Shown: in pieces, positions 44,246 through 53,450 of the stretch
Layout: every line of letters begins with the position of its first letter
How positions within the stretch are numbered: position 1 is the stretch's first letter
Assembly (NCBI RefSeq): GCF_003702705.1
Contig: NZ_QZMN01000004.1
Span: 234,618 to 298,617, forward strand
DNA: 64,000 bases
DNA from: Ornithinimicrobium cerasi
Lineage (GTDB): Bacteria > Actinomycetota > Actinomycetes > Actinomycetales > Dermatophilaceae
Reading direction: 5' to 3'
The notes under the pieces: model-generated
Told to the model about the DNA's origin: nothing
Seen by the model: the letters and a program-made list of their open reading frames with translations, nothing else
Databases searched by the model: none
Translations under genes and position numbers: made by a program

Positions 44246-44513
44246 GCTACGATGGTTCATCGACCAGCCGGGCACCTGTGCCCGGCGTGCAAGAGGGGCC
44301 TCGCCCCCACCCGCGTCGACCCTCGGGTCGCCGGGTCCAGGTCCGCACCTCGGTCCGCCAGACCGAGGTGAGTGTATGACGTGGCCAGCCCACGGCATAC
44401 CCCGTCCGGCGCTGCCGGGTCGGGAGGACCGTGACTGAGGCCTCTTGCGCACCTCGTGCCAGGAGGCCTTTCTGGTGCCCGGGGTCCACACGGAACGACG
44501 AAGGAGCACCAAC
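44246..44513 (+). promoter_or_regulatory. Structured leader of the infC-rpmI-rplT operon
   Basis: A -10-like TACGAT lies at 44248-44253. Hairpins follow: GCCGGGCA/TGCCCGGC (44267-44286), CACCTCGGTC/GACCGAGGTG (44346-44370), and AGGCCTC/GAGGCCT (44438-44469). The last is followed by TTTCT like an attenuator, and its 3' arm covers an AGGAGG. Leaders of this operon are autoregulated by L20 or IF3 in other bacteria; the mechanism here is inferred from structure and position. Confidence 0.55.
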
Positions 44514-45188
44514 ATCGACGAGCCTCGCATCAATGACCGCATCCGGGTTCCGGAGGTGCGGTTGGTGGGCCCCAACGGCGAACAGGTCGGCATCGTGCGC
44601 GTCGAGGACGCGCTGCGGCTGGCGGCCGAGGCTGACCTCGACCTCGTCGAGGTGGCCCCGATGGCGCGTCCGCCGGTCGCCAAGCTCATGGACTACGGCA
44701 AGTACAAGTACGAAGCCGCCATGAAGGCCCGGGAGGCCCGGAAGAACCAGATCAACACGGTCATCAAGGAGATCAAGCTCCGCCCGAAGATCGACGCGCA
44801 CGACTACGGCACCAAGAAGGGCCACGTCGAGCGCTTCCTCAAGGCGGGGGACAAGGTCAAGGTGACCATCATGTTCCGCGGTCGCGAGCAGTCGCGCCCC
44901 GAGCTCGGCTTCCGCCTGCTGCAGCGGCTGGCCGAGGACGTCGCCGAGCTGGGCTTCGTGGAGAGCGCCCCGCGCCAGGACGGCCGCAACATGGTCATGG
45001 TGATCGGGCCCTCCAAGAAGAAGACCGCCGTCCGGCTCGAGAAGCGTCGCGACGCCGAGCGGGCCGCCGCCGAGTCCCACGGCGACACCCTCGTCGAGGA
45101 CGAGGGCACGACCGAGCTCGAGGGCACGACCGAGCTCGAGGCGGGCACGCCCGCCACCGAGGTCGAGGAGACCGCCGAGCAGCACTGA
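44514..45188 (+). CDS. infC: Translation initiation factor IF-3
   Basis: 224 residues. The conserved N terminus [18 protein letters not shown], then VKLMDYGK-like [34 protein letters not shown] and [20 protein letters not shown]-3 keeps 30S subunits free and checks start codons. No ATG, GTG or TTG is at the conserved start; ATC at 44514 stands seven bases after GAAGGAG and fits. An in-frame GTG at 44475, eight bases after AGGAGG, would add 13 residues and cannot be excluded. The C-terminal tail has a short repeat, [13 protein letters not shown], beyond the usual end. Confidence 0.93.
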   Translation: MDEPRINDRIRVPEVRLVGPNGEQVGIVRVEDALRLAAEADLDLVEVAPMARPPVAKLMDYGKYKYEAAMKAREARKNQINTVIKEIKLRPKIDAHDYGTKKGHVERFLKAGDKVKVTIMFRGREQSRPELGFRLLQRLAEDVAELGFVESAPRQDGRNMVMVIGPSKKKTAVRLEKRRDAERAAAESHGDTLVEDEGTTELEGTTELEAGTPATEVEETAEQH

Positions 45189-45267
45189 ACCGGGGCCGCA
45201 GCCCCCTCGCGCAGCACACCCGACGCCCGTCGATGACGGGCGGAGAAACGACGAAGGAGATCGGCCC

Positions 45268-45462
45268 ATGCCGAAGATGAAGACCCACAGCGGTGCCAAG
45301 AAGCGCTTCCGCGTCACCGGCACCGGCAAGGTGATGCACCAGCGCGCCCGCCACGTGCACAAGTTCCAGGAGCGCCGCGCCTCGCAGGCCCGCCGCCTGG
45401 TCCTGGACAAGACCGTCGCCGGCAGCGACGTCCGCAAGGTCAGGAAGATGCTCGGCCTCTGA
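45268..45462 (+). CDS. rpmI: 50S ribosomal protein L35
   Basis: 64 residues, the normal length. PKMKTHSGAKKRFRVTGTGKV is the family signature, and ARHVHKFQ and RKVRKMLGL follow. AAGGAGATCGGCCC precedes the ATG. Second gene of the conserved infC-rpmI-rplT operon. Confidence 0.98.
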   Translation: MPKMKTHSGAKKRFRVTGTGKVMHQRARHVHKFQERRASQARRLVLDKTVAGSDVRKVRKMLGL

Positions 45463-45520
45463 GGCCGGACGTCTTCCCACACAGCAGCTTTCGACGCAGA
45501 ACTAGTCAAGGAGAACTCAC

Positions 45521-45901
45521 GTGGCACGCGTGAAGCGGGCGGTCAACGCCCACAAGAAGCGCCGGGTCGTCCTGGAGCGCGCCAGCGGTTACCGCGGGCA
45601 GCGCAGCCGGCTCTACCGCAAGGCGAAGGAGCAGGTCACCCACTCGCTCGTCTACAGCTACAACGACCGCAAGGCCCGCAAGGGTGACTTCCGTCGGCTG
45701 TGGATCCAGCGCATCAACGCCGGCGCCCGCGCCAACGGGATGACCTACAACCGGTTCATCCAGGGCCTGAAGATCGCCGGCATCGAGGTCGACCGCCGCA
45801 TGCTGGCCGAGCTGGCCGTCCACGACGAGGCGGCCTTCGCCGCGCTGGTCGAGATGGCCCGGGCCAACGTCCCCGCCGAGGGCGAGACCCCCGCGGCCTG
45901 A
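45521..45901 (+). CDS. rplT: 50S ribosomal protein L20
   Basis: 126 residues. [37 protein letters not shown] and [19 protein letters not shown] are diagnostic. L20 is needed for 50S assembly and in many bacteria represses its own operon through the leader. CAAGGAGAACTCAC precedes the start. Confidence 0.98.
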   Translation: MARVKRAVNAHKKRRVVLERASGYRGQRSRLYRKAKEQVTHSLVYSYNDRKARKGDFRRLWIQRINAGARANGMTYNRFIQGLKIAGIEVDRRMLAELAVHDEAAFAALVEMARANVPAEGETPAA

Positions 45902-45932
45902 GGTCGGACACCTCCTCCCGACGCCCCAGCGC

Positions 45933-46745
45933 ATGACCGCCGTCGACACGTCCCTGCTGAGCAACCCGCGCAGCGACGGTGTCCGGCAGGTCGCCGCGCT
46001 GGGGCGTCGCGCTGCCCGCGACAGGCAGGGCCGCTTCCTGGTGGAGGGACCCCAGGCGGTCCGCGAGCTGCTCCGGTATGCCGCGCCCGCCGCCGACGCC
46101 CTCTACGTCACCGACGCCGCCGCCGCGCGGCATACCGACATCGGGCGGGCCGCGCGCGACGCGGGCCTGGAGCCGCGGCGGTGCACCGAGCAGGTCCTGG
46201 CCGCGATGGCCGACGCCGAGCACCCCCAGGGGGTGCTGGCCGTGGCACGCCGGGTGGACGTCCCGCTGGGGGAGGCGCTGGACGCGGTGGGGACGGACGG
46301 CTTCGCGGTGGTGCTGGCCCAGGTGCGTGACCCCGGCAACGCCGGCACGGTGCTGCGCGGGGCCGACGCCTTCGGGGCGTCGGCGGTGCTGGTGAGCGAC
46401 GCGTCCGTGGACGTGTACAACCCGAAGGTGGTGCGGTCCACGGTGGGGTCGCTCTTCCACCTGCCGGTGACCGTGGGCGTGCCGGTCGAGGAGCTGCTGG
46501 CGGCCTGCCGGTCGCGCGGGGTCCGGCTCCTCGCGGCCGACGGTTCAGGGCGGACGATGCTGCCGCACGCCGACCTCGGTCGCCCGCACGCGTGGGTCAT
46601 GGGCAACGAGGCGTGGGGGCTCGAGGAGTCCGTGCGCGCCCTCTGCGACGACGTCGTCGCCATCCCGATCCAGCGCGCGGAGTCGCTCAACCTCGCGATG
46701 GCCGCGACCGTCTGCCTGCACGCGTCGGCGTCGGCGCGGGCCTAG
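45933..46745 (+). CDS. TrmH/SpoU-family RNA methyltransferase
   Basis: 270 residues. The N-terminal substrate-binding part (RDRQGRFLVEGPQAVRELL) is followed by a SPOUT knot with DPGNAGTVLRGADAFG, VMGNEAWGLEESVRAL and IPIQRAESLNLAMAATVCL. It uses S-adenosylmethionine to 2'-O-methylate rRNA or tRNA ribose. It starts 31 bases after rplT, as in many actinobacteria, and so may share that transcript. Confidence 0.93.
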   Translation: MTAVDTSLLSNPRSDGVRQVAALGRRAARDRQGRFLVEGPQAVRELLRYAAPAADALYVTDAAAARHTDIGRAARDAGLEPRRCTEQVLAAMADAEHPQGVLAVARRVDVPLGEALDAVGTDGFAVVLAQVRDPGNAGTVLRGADAFGASAVLVSDASVDVYNPKVVRSTVGSLFHLPVTVGVPVEELLAACRSRGVRLLAADGSGRTMLPHADLGRPHAWVMGNEAWGLEESVRALCDDVVAIPIQRAESLNLAMAATVCLHASASARA

Positions 46746-46852
46746 CCTCGCCGGGGGCAGTGCTCGGGGGAGGGTGTATGTGACATCCCCTGAGCGCCGC
46801 GGAGCGTCGAGTGCAGCGCTTGTTGCCATATTGCGGCCGACGAGTGGCGACA

Positions 46853-46867
46853 ACCGGTGCACTGGTG
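46853..46867 (+). repeat. Left copy of a 15-bp direct repeat flanking the AbiEi-like gene
   Basis: ACCGGTGCACTGGTG, identical to 47948-47962; the flanking bases are also similar. It lies 69 bases before the chosen start of the enclosed gene. Confidence 0.8.
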
Positions 46868-46935
46868 CACGCTCCAGCGCCTGACCTGTGGACAACGTGG
46901 CGGGGGTCACCGTCGACGAGGGCACGCTGAGTGCC

Positions 46936-47880
46936 ATGGCTGTGCAGCCGACCGGTGCGGCGAGACCACCGGACCGAGGTCCAGGGCTGATGCCGTTCAC
47001 GCACCGGCAGGCCGGCGCCCTGGGCATCACCCGCCGTGAGCTGCAGTCGCGGGCCTACCGCAAGCTCCTGCGCGGCATCTACATCAGGGCCGAGGCGCCC
47101 GTGGGCCCCTACGAGGAGACCCGGGCCGCTCTGCTGGCGGCGAGCGACGGGGCGTTCGCCTCGCACCACACAGCCGCCCGGCTCTGGGGCGGGATCGTGC
47201 CCCACTCTGCCCGGGCGCACGTCAGCGTGCCGCGGGGGCGGCCACGCTCACCGCGCGAGGACCTGGCCGTCCACTCCTCCTCGCGGACCCCGACGAGCTT
47301 CCGCGGGCAGGCTGTGACCACCCCTCTCGACACGTTCCTGGACTGCGCGACGGCCCTGGACCTCCTCGATCTGGTGATCCTGGGGGACAGCCTGGTGAGG
47401 AAGCGCCGGATCACTCCGGCCGAGCTCCTGGAGGGGTGCGGACGGGCGACGGGGCGGGGAGCACGGCGCGCCAGGACCGCCGCAGCTCTCGTCCGGGAGG
47501 GTGTCGACTCGGCGATGGAGACGCGAGCACGCCTGCTCCGTGTGCTCTCGGGGCTGCCGGAGCTGGAGACGGACATCCGGTTCTACGACGAGCGGGGCCG
47601 GCTGCGTCGCCGGCTCGACGCCGGCGACCGGAAGACGCGCACCGCCGTCGAGTACGACGGTCGCCAGCACGTCGCCCGGGAGGAGCAGTGGGAGTCCGAC
47701 ATCGGTCGTCGCGAGGAGTTCGAGGACGAGACGTGGCGCATCGTCGTCCTCACGAGCAAGGACATCTACCGGACTCCCGGTGAGACCGTGGAACGGCTGC
47801 GCCGGATCCTGCGCGCGCGGGGGATGACGATCGGCCCGGCCAGGGACGACTGGAGACGGTACTTCCCGGGTCATCCGTGA
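46936..47880 (+). CDS. AbiEi-like / DUF559 protein, possible antitoxin-type regulator with nuclease-like domain
   Basis: 314 residues from ATG 46936; GTG 46888 or ATG 46990 are alternatives. The N terminus has a HTH-like segment (FTHRQAGALGITRRELQSRAYRKLLRGIYI) and HHTAARLWG, typical of AbiEi-like type IV antitoxins. The C-terminal third (RLDAGDRKTRTAVEYDGRQH, then DIGRREEFEDETWRIVVLTS) matches DUF559, a small Vsr-like PD-(D/E)xK nuclease fold. This combination is common as a lone gene in actinobacteria; no AbiEii toxin is next to it. Direct repeats at 46853 and 47948 bracket it. Function is uncertain. Confidence 0.77.
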   Translation: MAVQPTGAARPPDRGPGLMPFTHRQAGALGITRRELQSRAYRKLLRGIYIRAEAPVGPYEETRAALLAASDGAFASHHTAARLWGGIVPHSARAHVSVPRGRPRSPREDLAVHSSSRTPTSFRGQAVTTPLDTFLDCATALDLLDLVILGDSLVRKRRITPAELLEGCGRATGRGARRARTAAALVREGVDSAMETRARLLRVLSGLPELETDIRFYDERGRLRRRLDAGDRKTRTAVEYDGRQHVAREEQWESDIGRREEFEDETWRIVVLTSKDIYRTPGETVERLRRILRARGMTIGPARDDWRRYFPGHP

Positions 47881-47947
47881 CGACCGCGCGGCCGCGACCG
47901 CACGAGTGCACCGGTCCTGCACGCGATCGCCGGGTGGGGCGGCAACG

Positions 47948-47962
47948 ACCGGTGCACTGGTG
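47948..47962 (+). repeat. Right copy of the 15-bp direct repeat
   Basis: ACCGGTGCACTGGTG; a partial inverted copy, GTGCACCGGT, lies at 47906-47915. It lies between the AbiEi-like gene and pheS. Confidence 0.8.
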
Positions 47963-48011
47963 TGAGGACAGGGCGCGGCGGGCGCTGGTCGGACGCGGGC
48001 TCGCCCGTGCC

Positions 48012-48017
48012 TAGACT
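48012..48017 (+). promoter_or_regulatory. -10 box of pheST, leaderless type
   Basis: TAGACT stands seven bases before the GTG at 48025; a weak TCGGAC lies 17 bases upstream as -35. Confidence 0.45.
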
Positions 48018-48024
48018 TGCGCAG

Positions 48025-49119
48025 GTGTCAGGACCCAACACCAACTACGACCCCGTCGAGGTCGCCGCGCTCGCCCCGGCGGTGGTCGACACGGCTGTCA
48101 CCGAGGCGCTCGCCGCCATCGCGGCAGCGTCCGACCTCGACGAGCTCAAGGCGGCGCGGCTGGCCCACGCGGGGGAGCGGTCGCCGCTGGCCCTGGCCAA
48201 CCGCGAGATCGGCGCGCTGCCCCCCACCGCCAAGGCCGAGGCGGGCAAGCGCGTCGGCCAGGCCCGCGGCCGGGTCAACCAGGCCCTCGCCCTGCGCCAG
48301 ACCGAGCTGGAGGCGGAGCGCGACGAGCGCATCCTCGTGGACGAGGCGATGGACCTCACGGCCGTCCCGGCGCGCCGCCCGCTCGGTCGCAGGCACGTCC
48401 TGACCGTGACCGCCGAGCGGATGGCCGACGCCATGGTGGGCATGGGCTGGGAGATCGCCGAGGGCCCGGGCGTGGAGGCGGAGTGGTTCAACTTCGACGC
48501 GCTCAACTTCGACAAGGACCACCCGGCACGCCAGATGCAGGACACCTTCTTCGTCGAGCCGGCGGACGCCGGCCTGGTGCTGCGCACCCACACCTCGCCC
48601 GTCCAGGCCCGGTCGCTGCTGGAGCGCGGGGTGCCGCTCTACGTCGCCGTGCCCGGCAAGACCTTCCGCACCGACGAGCTGGACGCCACCCACACCCCCG
48701 TCTTCCACCAGCTCGAGGGACTGGCGGTCGACGAGGGCCTCACGATGGCCCACCTCAAGGGAACCCTCGACCGGCTCGCCGAGGCGATGTTCGGACCCGG
48801 CATCGTCAGCCGTCTGCGTCCCGCGTTCTTCCCCTTCACCGAGCCCAGCGCCGAGATGGACTTCCGCTGCTTCGTCTGCCGCGGTGAGGACGCGGCGTGC
48901 CGCACCTGCGGCGGCACCGGCTGGATCGAGTGGGGTGGCTGCGGGATGGTCAACCACAACGTCCTGCGGGCCTGCGGGGTCGACCCGGACCGCTACCAGG
49001 GCTTCGCGTTCGGGATGGGCGTGGAGCGGACAGCCATGTTCCGCCACGGCATCACCGACATGCGGGAGATGATCGAGGGTGACGTGCGCTTCAACGCGCA
49101 GTTCGGGATGGAGATCTGA
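48025..49119 (+). CDS. pheS: Phenylalanyl-tRNA synthetase alpha subunit
   Basis: 364 residues from the GTG at 48025. Residues 1-110 form the tRNA-binding coiled coil. The class II core has motif 2 region KTFRTDELDATHTPVFHQLEG, then FPFTEPSAEMDFRCFVC and motif 3 GFAFGMGVERTAMFRHGI. CFVCRGEDAACRTCGGTGW is an unusual cysteine-rich insertion that may bind zinc and is seen in some actinobacterial PheS. It charges tRNA-Phe together with PheT, with which it overlaps by one base (TGATG). Confidence 0.97.
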   Translation: MSGPNTNYDPVEVAALAPAVVDTAVTEALAAIAAASDLDELKAARLAHAGERSPLALANREIGALPPTAKAEAGKRVGQARGRVNQALALRQTELEAERDERILVDEAMDLTAVPARRPLGRRHVLTVTAERMADAMVGMGWEIAEGPGVEAEWFNFDALNFDKDHPARQMQDTFFVEPADAGLVLRTHTSPVQARSLLERGVPLYVAVPGKTFRTDELDATHTPVFHQLEGLAVDEGLTMAHLKGTLDRLAEAMFGPGIVSRLRPAFFPFTEPSAEMDFRCFVCRGEDAACRTCGGTGWIEWGGCGMVNHNVLRACGVDPDRYQGFAFGMGVERTAMFRHGITDMREMIEGDVRFNAQFGMEI

Positions 49120-51650
49120 TGCGGGTTCCGGTCGACTGGCTGGGCGACTACGTCGAGCTGCCGGACGGGGTGACCGGCGCGCAGATCGCCGCCGACCTCG
49201 TCGCCGTCGGGCTCGAGGAGGAGGGCCTGCACGGCGGTGACGTCACCGGACCCCTCGTCGTGGGCAGGGTCCTGGAGAAGCACCCCGAGCCCCAGAAGAA
49301 CGGGAGGACGATCAACTGGTGCCAGGTGGACGTCGGGGCGGCCAACGGCACCGGCGAGCCGCAGGGCATCGTCTGCGGTGCCGACAACTTCGACGTCGGT
49401 GACCTCGTCGCCGTCATCCTGCCCGGCGGCGTGCTGCCGGGTGATTTCCGCATCTCGGCCCGGAAGACCTACGGCCACGTCTCCTCCGGCATGATCTGCT
49501 CGGCCCGCGAGCTGGGGCTGGGGGAGGACCACGACGGGATCATCGTGCTGCCCCGCCTCCTCGGCGAGGACCACGCGGCGCAGCTGGAGCCGGGTGAGGA
49601 TCTCATCCCCGTCCTGGGCCTGGACCGTGAGGTCGTCGAGGTCAACGTCACCCCCGACCGCGGCTACTGCTTCAGCCTCCGCGGCATCGCCCGCGAGTAC
49701 TCGCACTCGACGGGTGCGGCATACTCCGACCCCGCCCTCCTGCCGGTCGACCCTCCCACGGGGGGAGGGTATGCCGTGGAGCTGGCCGACCCGGGGATCG
49801 CGCTGCTCGACGGGGTGCCGGGCTGCGACCGGTACGTCGCCCGGGTGGTGCGCGGGATCGACCTGACCCGGGAGACCCCGGACTGGATGCAGCGCCGGCT
49901 CCTCGAGGCCGGCATGCGTCCGATCAGCCTGGCCGTCGACGTGACCAACTACGTCATGCTCGCGCTCGGCCAGCCGCTCCACGCCTTCGACCTCGCCACC
50001 CTGCAGGGGCCGGTCGTCGTGCGCCGCGCCCGGCCGGGCGAACGGCTGCGGACCCTCGACGACGTCGACCGCGCCCTGGACCCCGAGGACCTGGTCATCA
50101 CCGACTCCGGAACCCGCGTGCTGGCGCTGGCGGGCGTCATGGGAGGCGAGGACGGCGAGGTCACCCCGGGGGTCACCACCGACGTGCTGGTGGAGTCGGC
50201 GCACTTCGACGCGCGGTCGGTCGCCCGGACCTCGCGGCGCCACCGGCTCACGAGCGAGGCGGCGAAACGTTTCGAACGCGGCGTCGACCCGGCCGTCACG
50301 GACGCCGCCGCGCAGCTCGCGGTCGACCTGCTCGTCGAGCTGGGTGGCGGCACCCCGGACCCGGCGGTCACCGACGTGGACCAGCGGGCGGCCAGGCGGG
50401 CCGTCGAGCTCGAGCTGACGATGCCCGCCCGCTACGTGGGCGTCGACTACGACCCCGGTCGGATCCGTGAGGTGCTGACGATGATCGGCTGCACCCTCGA
50501 GGAGGCCGGCGAGGGGTGGGTCTCCGTCACGCCGCCCAGCTGGCGTCCCGACCTCACCGACGCGCCGACGCTCGTCGAGGAGGTCGCGCGGGTCGACGGC
50601 TACGACAAGATCCCCTCGGAGGTGCCGCGCGTCGTCGGCGGTCGTGGTCTCACGCACGCCCAGCGCTCGCGCCGCGCGGTCGCGGGGGCGCTCGCGGGCC
50701 TGGGCCTGCACGAGGTGCTGACCTACCCCTTCGTCGGGCCGGACCGATTCGACGAGCTGGGTCTTCCCGCCGACGACGTGCGGCGCGACGCGCTGCGGCT
50801 GGCGAACCCGCTCTCCGACGAAGCCCCCCTCATGCGCACCGAGCTCCTGCAGACCCTGCCGGAGTCGCTGCGCCGCAACATCTCCCGTGGGATGCGCGAC
50901 GTGGCCATCTTCGAGGTCGACACCGTCACCCGACCCTTGACGGGGCTGCGTGCGCCCGTGCCGGGGGTGGGCGCCCGTCCTGAGGACGAGACGCTCGACG
51001 CCATCAGGGCGGCGGTGCCGCACCAGCCCTGGCACGTCGCGATCGTCGCCGCCGGGCAGGCCGAGCGGTCCGGCTGGTGGGGGAGCGGGCGGCCGGTCGA
51101 CGTGACGGACGTCGTGGCCTGGGCCCACGCGATCGCCGACACGCTCGGCGTCCGCGTCGACCGGCGGCCCTCCGACCGCGCCCCGTTCCACCCCGGTCGC
51201 TGCGTGGAGCTGACGCTGGCGGACGGGACGCTTGTCGGGTGGGCAGGTGAGCTGCACCCCCAGGTGGTGCAGCGCCTCGGACTACCCGCCCGCACCGGCG
51301 CCGCCGAGCTCGACCTCGACGTGCTGATCTCCGCCAGCGACCACCGCACCCAGGTCGCGCCGCTGTCCACGCACCCCATGGCCACCTCGGACGTGGCCCT
51401 CGTGGTCACCCGCGACGTGCGTTTCGGCGACGTCGAGGAGTCGTTGCGGGCCGGCGCCGGCGAGCTCCTCGAGAGCGTGGAGCTCTTCGACGTCTACGTC
51501 GGTGACCAGCTGGGCGCCGACCAGCAGTCCCTCGCGTTCCGGATGCACTTCCGGGCGCCGGACCGCACCCTGACCACGCAGGAGGTCAACGCCGCGCGGT
51601 CCGCGGCGGTGACCCGGGCGGCGCGGGCCCACGGGGCGGTGCAGCGGTGA
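49119..51650 (+). CDS. pheT: Phenylalanyl-tRNA synthetase beta subunit
   Basis: 843 residues. RVPVDWLGDYVELP starts the B1 region, followed by an EMAP-like tRNA-binding part (VGRVLEKHPEP), the B3/4 editing domain with NYVMLALGQPLHAFDLATL, the B5 domain, the catalytic-like core (VEEVARVDGYDKIPSEVP) and a C-terminal anticodon-binding FDX domain (STHPMATSDVALVV). Forms the (alpha-beta)2 enzyme with PheS. Confidence 0.97.
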   Translation: MRVPVDWLGDYVELPDGVTGAQIAADLVAVGLEEEGLHGGDVTGPLVVGRVLEKHPEPQKNGRTINWCQVDVGAANGTGEPQGIVCGADNFDVGDLVAVILPGGVLPGDFRISARKTYGHVSSGMICSARELGLGEDHDGIIVLPRLLGEDHAAQLEPGEDLIPVLGLDREVVEVNVTPDRGYCFSLRGIAREYSHSTGAAYSDPALLPVDPPTGGGYAVELADPGIALLDGVPGCDRYVARVVRGIDLTRETPDWMQRRLLEAGMRPISLAVDVTNYVMLALGQPLHAFDLATLQGPVVVRRARPGERLRTLDDVDRALDPEDLVITDSGTRVLALAGVMGGEDGEVTPGVTTDVLVESAHFDARSVARTSRRHRLTSEAAKRFERGVDPAVTDAAAQLAVDLLVELGGGTPDPAVTDVDQRAARRAVELELTMPARYVGVDYDPGRIREVLTMIGCTLEEAGEGWVSVTPPSWRPDLTDAPTLVEEVARVDGYDKIPSEVPRVVGGRGLTHAQRSRRAVAGALAGLGLHEVLTYPFVGPDRFDELGLPADDVRRDALRLANPLSDEAPLMRTELLQTLPESLRRNISRGMRDVAIFEVDTVTRPLTGLRAPVPGVGARPEDETLDAIRAAVPHQPWHVAIVAAGQAERSGWWGSGRPVDVTDVVAWAHAIADTLGVRVDRRPSDRAPFHPGRCVELTLADGTLVGWAGELHPQVVQRLGLPARTGAAELDLDVLISASDHRTQVAPLSTHPMATSDVALVVTRDVRFGDVEESLRAGAGELLESVELFDVYVGDQLGADQQSLAFRMHFRAPDRTLTTQEVNAARSAAVTRAARAHGAVQR

Positions 51651-52432
51651 GCGCGACGACCGACCGGCGACGCGTGGCCCTCGTCACGGGCGCCTCGCGC
51701 GGCATCGGCGCGCACCTCGTCCGCGCCCTCGTGGGAGCGGGGTGGCAGGTCGTGGGTCTCTCCCGCTCCGGCGAGGTCCCCGACGGCACGGAGGGTATGC
51801 CGTGCGACGTCACCGACGCGGAGGCGGTCGATCATGCCGTGGCCGAGGTGGTGTCACGGCACGGGCGCATCGACCTGCTCGTCAACAACGCCGGGCTCAT
51901 CGAGCCCGAGCGCCCGCTGTGGGAGGCGGACGTGGACGAGTGGTGGCAGGTGCTCGTCACCAACGTCCGTGGCCCCTTCCTGCTCACCCGCGCCGTGGTG
52001 CCGCACATGATCGCCGCCGGCGGTGGGCGTGTCGTCAACCTCAACTCCGGAGCCGGGACCCGGGAGCGGCACGACCTCACCGCCTACTGCGCCTCCAAGT
52101 CCGCGCTGGCCCGCCTCACCGGGGGCACCGCACTGGCCGGCGCCGAGCACGGTGTGCGCGCCTTCGACCTCGCGCCGGGCGTGGTCGAGACGGACATGAC
52201 CCACTCGATGGACATGCACTCCGGGCGCACGGAGTGGACCGCGCCCGAGGACGTCGCGGCACTGCTGGTCGCGATGGCGGAGGGTGAGCTGGACGGCTTC
52301 TCCGGACGGATGGTGCGTGCAGGGGCCGACGACCTCGACGAGCTGCGACGCCGATCCCAGGCGGGTCTCGGCGACGGTGACCGCATGCTGCGCCTGCGCC
52401 CCTGGGGGCCGGACGACCCGCTCGCCGGGTGA
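51647..52432 (+). CDS. Short-chain dehydrogenase/reductase
   Basis: 261 residues from the GTG that overlaps the pheT stop. NAD(P) motif VTGASRGIGAHLV, the Asp in CDVTDAEAV, LVNNAGLIEPE, catalytic NLNSGAG (Ser) and YCASKSALARL (Tyr-x3-Lys). The substrate is not evident. The overlap with pheT probably reflects compact packing rather than a shared pathway. Confidence 0.88.
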   Translation: MSATTDRRRVALVTGASRGIGAHLVRALVGAGWQVVGLSRSGEVPDGTEGMPCDVTDAEAVDHAVAEVVSRHGRIDLLVNNAGLIEPERPLWEADVDEWWQVLVTNVRGPFLLTRAVVPHMIAAGGGRVVNLNSGAGTRERHDLTAYCASKSALARLTGGTALAGAEHGVRAFDLAPGVVETDMTHSMDMHSGRTEWTAPEDVAALLVAMAEGELDGFSGRMVRAGADDLDELRRRSQAGLGDGDRMLRLRPWGPDDPLAG

Positions 52433-52439
52433 GGCGGGG

Positions 52440-53357
52440 GTGCACGGCTCACGTCTCACCTGGGAGGAGCTGCCCGCGGCGCTCCACGCGTGGGTCGCGC
52501 GGGTCCTCGGCGGCCCGGTCGTGCACGCCGCGTCCCAGCCGGGAGGCTTCTCGCCGGGCACGGCGGACCGCGTCGTCACGGTGCACGGGCGGCGGGCCTT
52601 CGTCAAGGCGGTGAGCCCGGCGCAGAACCCGGACACGCCGTCCCTCCACCGCCGCGAGGTCGGCGTGCTGCGGACGCTCGCGGACCTGGCCGTCGTCCCC
52701 CGCCTCCTCGACAGCTACGACGACGGGTGCTGGGTCGCCCTCGTCGTGGAGGACGTCGACGGTCGGCACCCGCACCTCCCGTGGACGGCCGAGGAGCTGC
52801 GGCGCACCCTCGAGACCCTGGCCGACCTGGGAAAGGTCCCCGCACCGCCCTCGTGGCCCGCGCTGGAGGAGGAGCTCGTCGCGGAGATGGGGTGCTGGGG
52901 ACGGGTGCGCGACGACGGGATGTCGGGGCTCGACCCCTGGGTGGTCGACCGCCTGAGGACCCTGCACGACCTTGCCCTGCGCACGCTGCCCCGGCTCGCC
53001 GGCCGTGCGGTCGTGCACAGCGACATGCGTGCCGACAACCTGCTGGTCCAGCCGGACGGCCGGGTGCGCCCCGTCGACTGGCCGTGGGCCAGCCAGGGTG
53101 CTCCCTGGTTCGACGCCGTCTCCCTGCTCCTCGACGTCCGCTGGTCAGGCGGGCTCGACGTCCGCCCGCACCTGCCCGTCGTCCGGTCGCTGGGTGCGAC
53201 CGACGAGGACATCCTCGGCCTGCTCGCTGGTCTGACCGGGTTCCTGACCCACGCGTCCGGCCGTCCCCCCGCGCCAGGTCTGCCGACCTTGCGGCGCTTC
53301 CAGGCCGAGCAGGCCGCAGCCGGGGTGGTGCTGCTGCGGGAGCTCTGGCCCGCCTGA
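52440..53357 (+). CDS. Aminoglycoside phosphotransferase-family kinase
   Basis: 305 residues from the GTG at 52440. Catalytic loop RAVVHSDMRADNLLVQ (H-x-D-x4-N) and the metal site VRPVDWPWASQG, with DW in place of DF/DL. The nucleotide-binding N lobe has FVKAVSP (Lys) and VVEDVDGRHP. Members phosphorylate small molecules; a resistance role should not be assumed. Starts seven bases after the SDR stop. Confidence 0.85.
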   Translation: MHGSRLTWEELPAALHAWVARVLGGPVVHAASQPGGFSPGTADRVVTVHGRRAFVKAVSPAQNPDTPSLHRREVGVLRTLADLAVVPRLLDSYDDGCWVALVVEDVDGRHPHLPWTAEELRRTLETLADLGKVPAPPSWPALEEELVAEMGCWGRVRDDGMSGLDPWVVDRLRTLHDLALRTLPRLAGRAVVHSDMRADNLLVQPDGRVRPVDWPWASQGAPWFDAVSLLLDVRWSGGLDVRPHLPVVRSLGATDEDILGLLAGLTGFLTHASGRPPAPGLPTLRRFQAEQAAAGVVLLRELWPA

Positions 53358-53450
53358 GGGCACGACGCAAGGATCGCGCAAGGTGCCCCAGGCAACCTGT
53401 CACGAGGGGCTGCGGTCACCGGCCCCACGTCCGTGAGGGATGGAGCCGAG

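Noticed and set aside
52440-53357. Antibiotic-resistance gene
   Set aside because: Only the broad phosphotransferase fold is supported; nothing indicates an aminoglycoside substrate.
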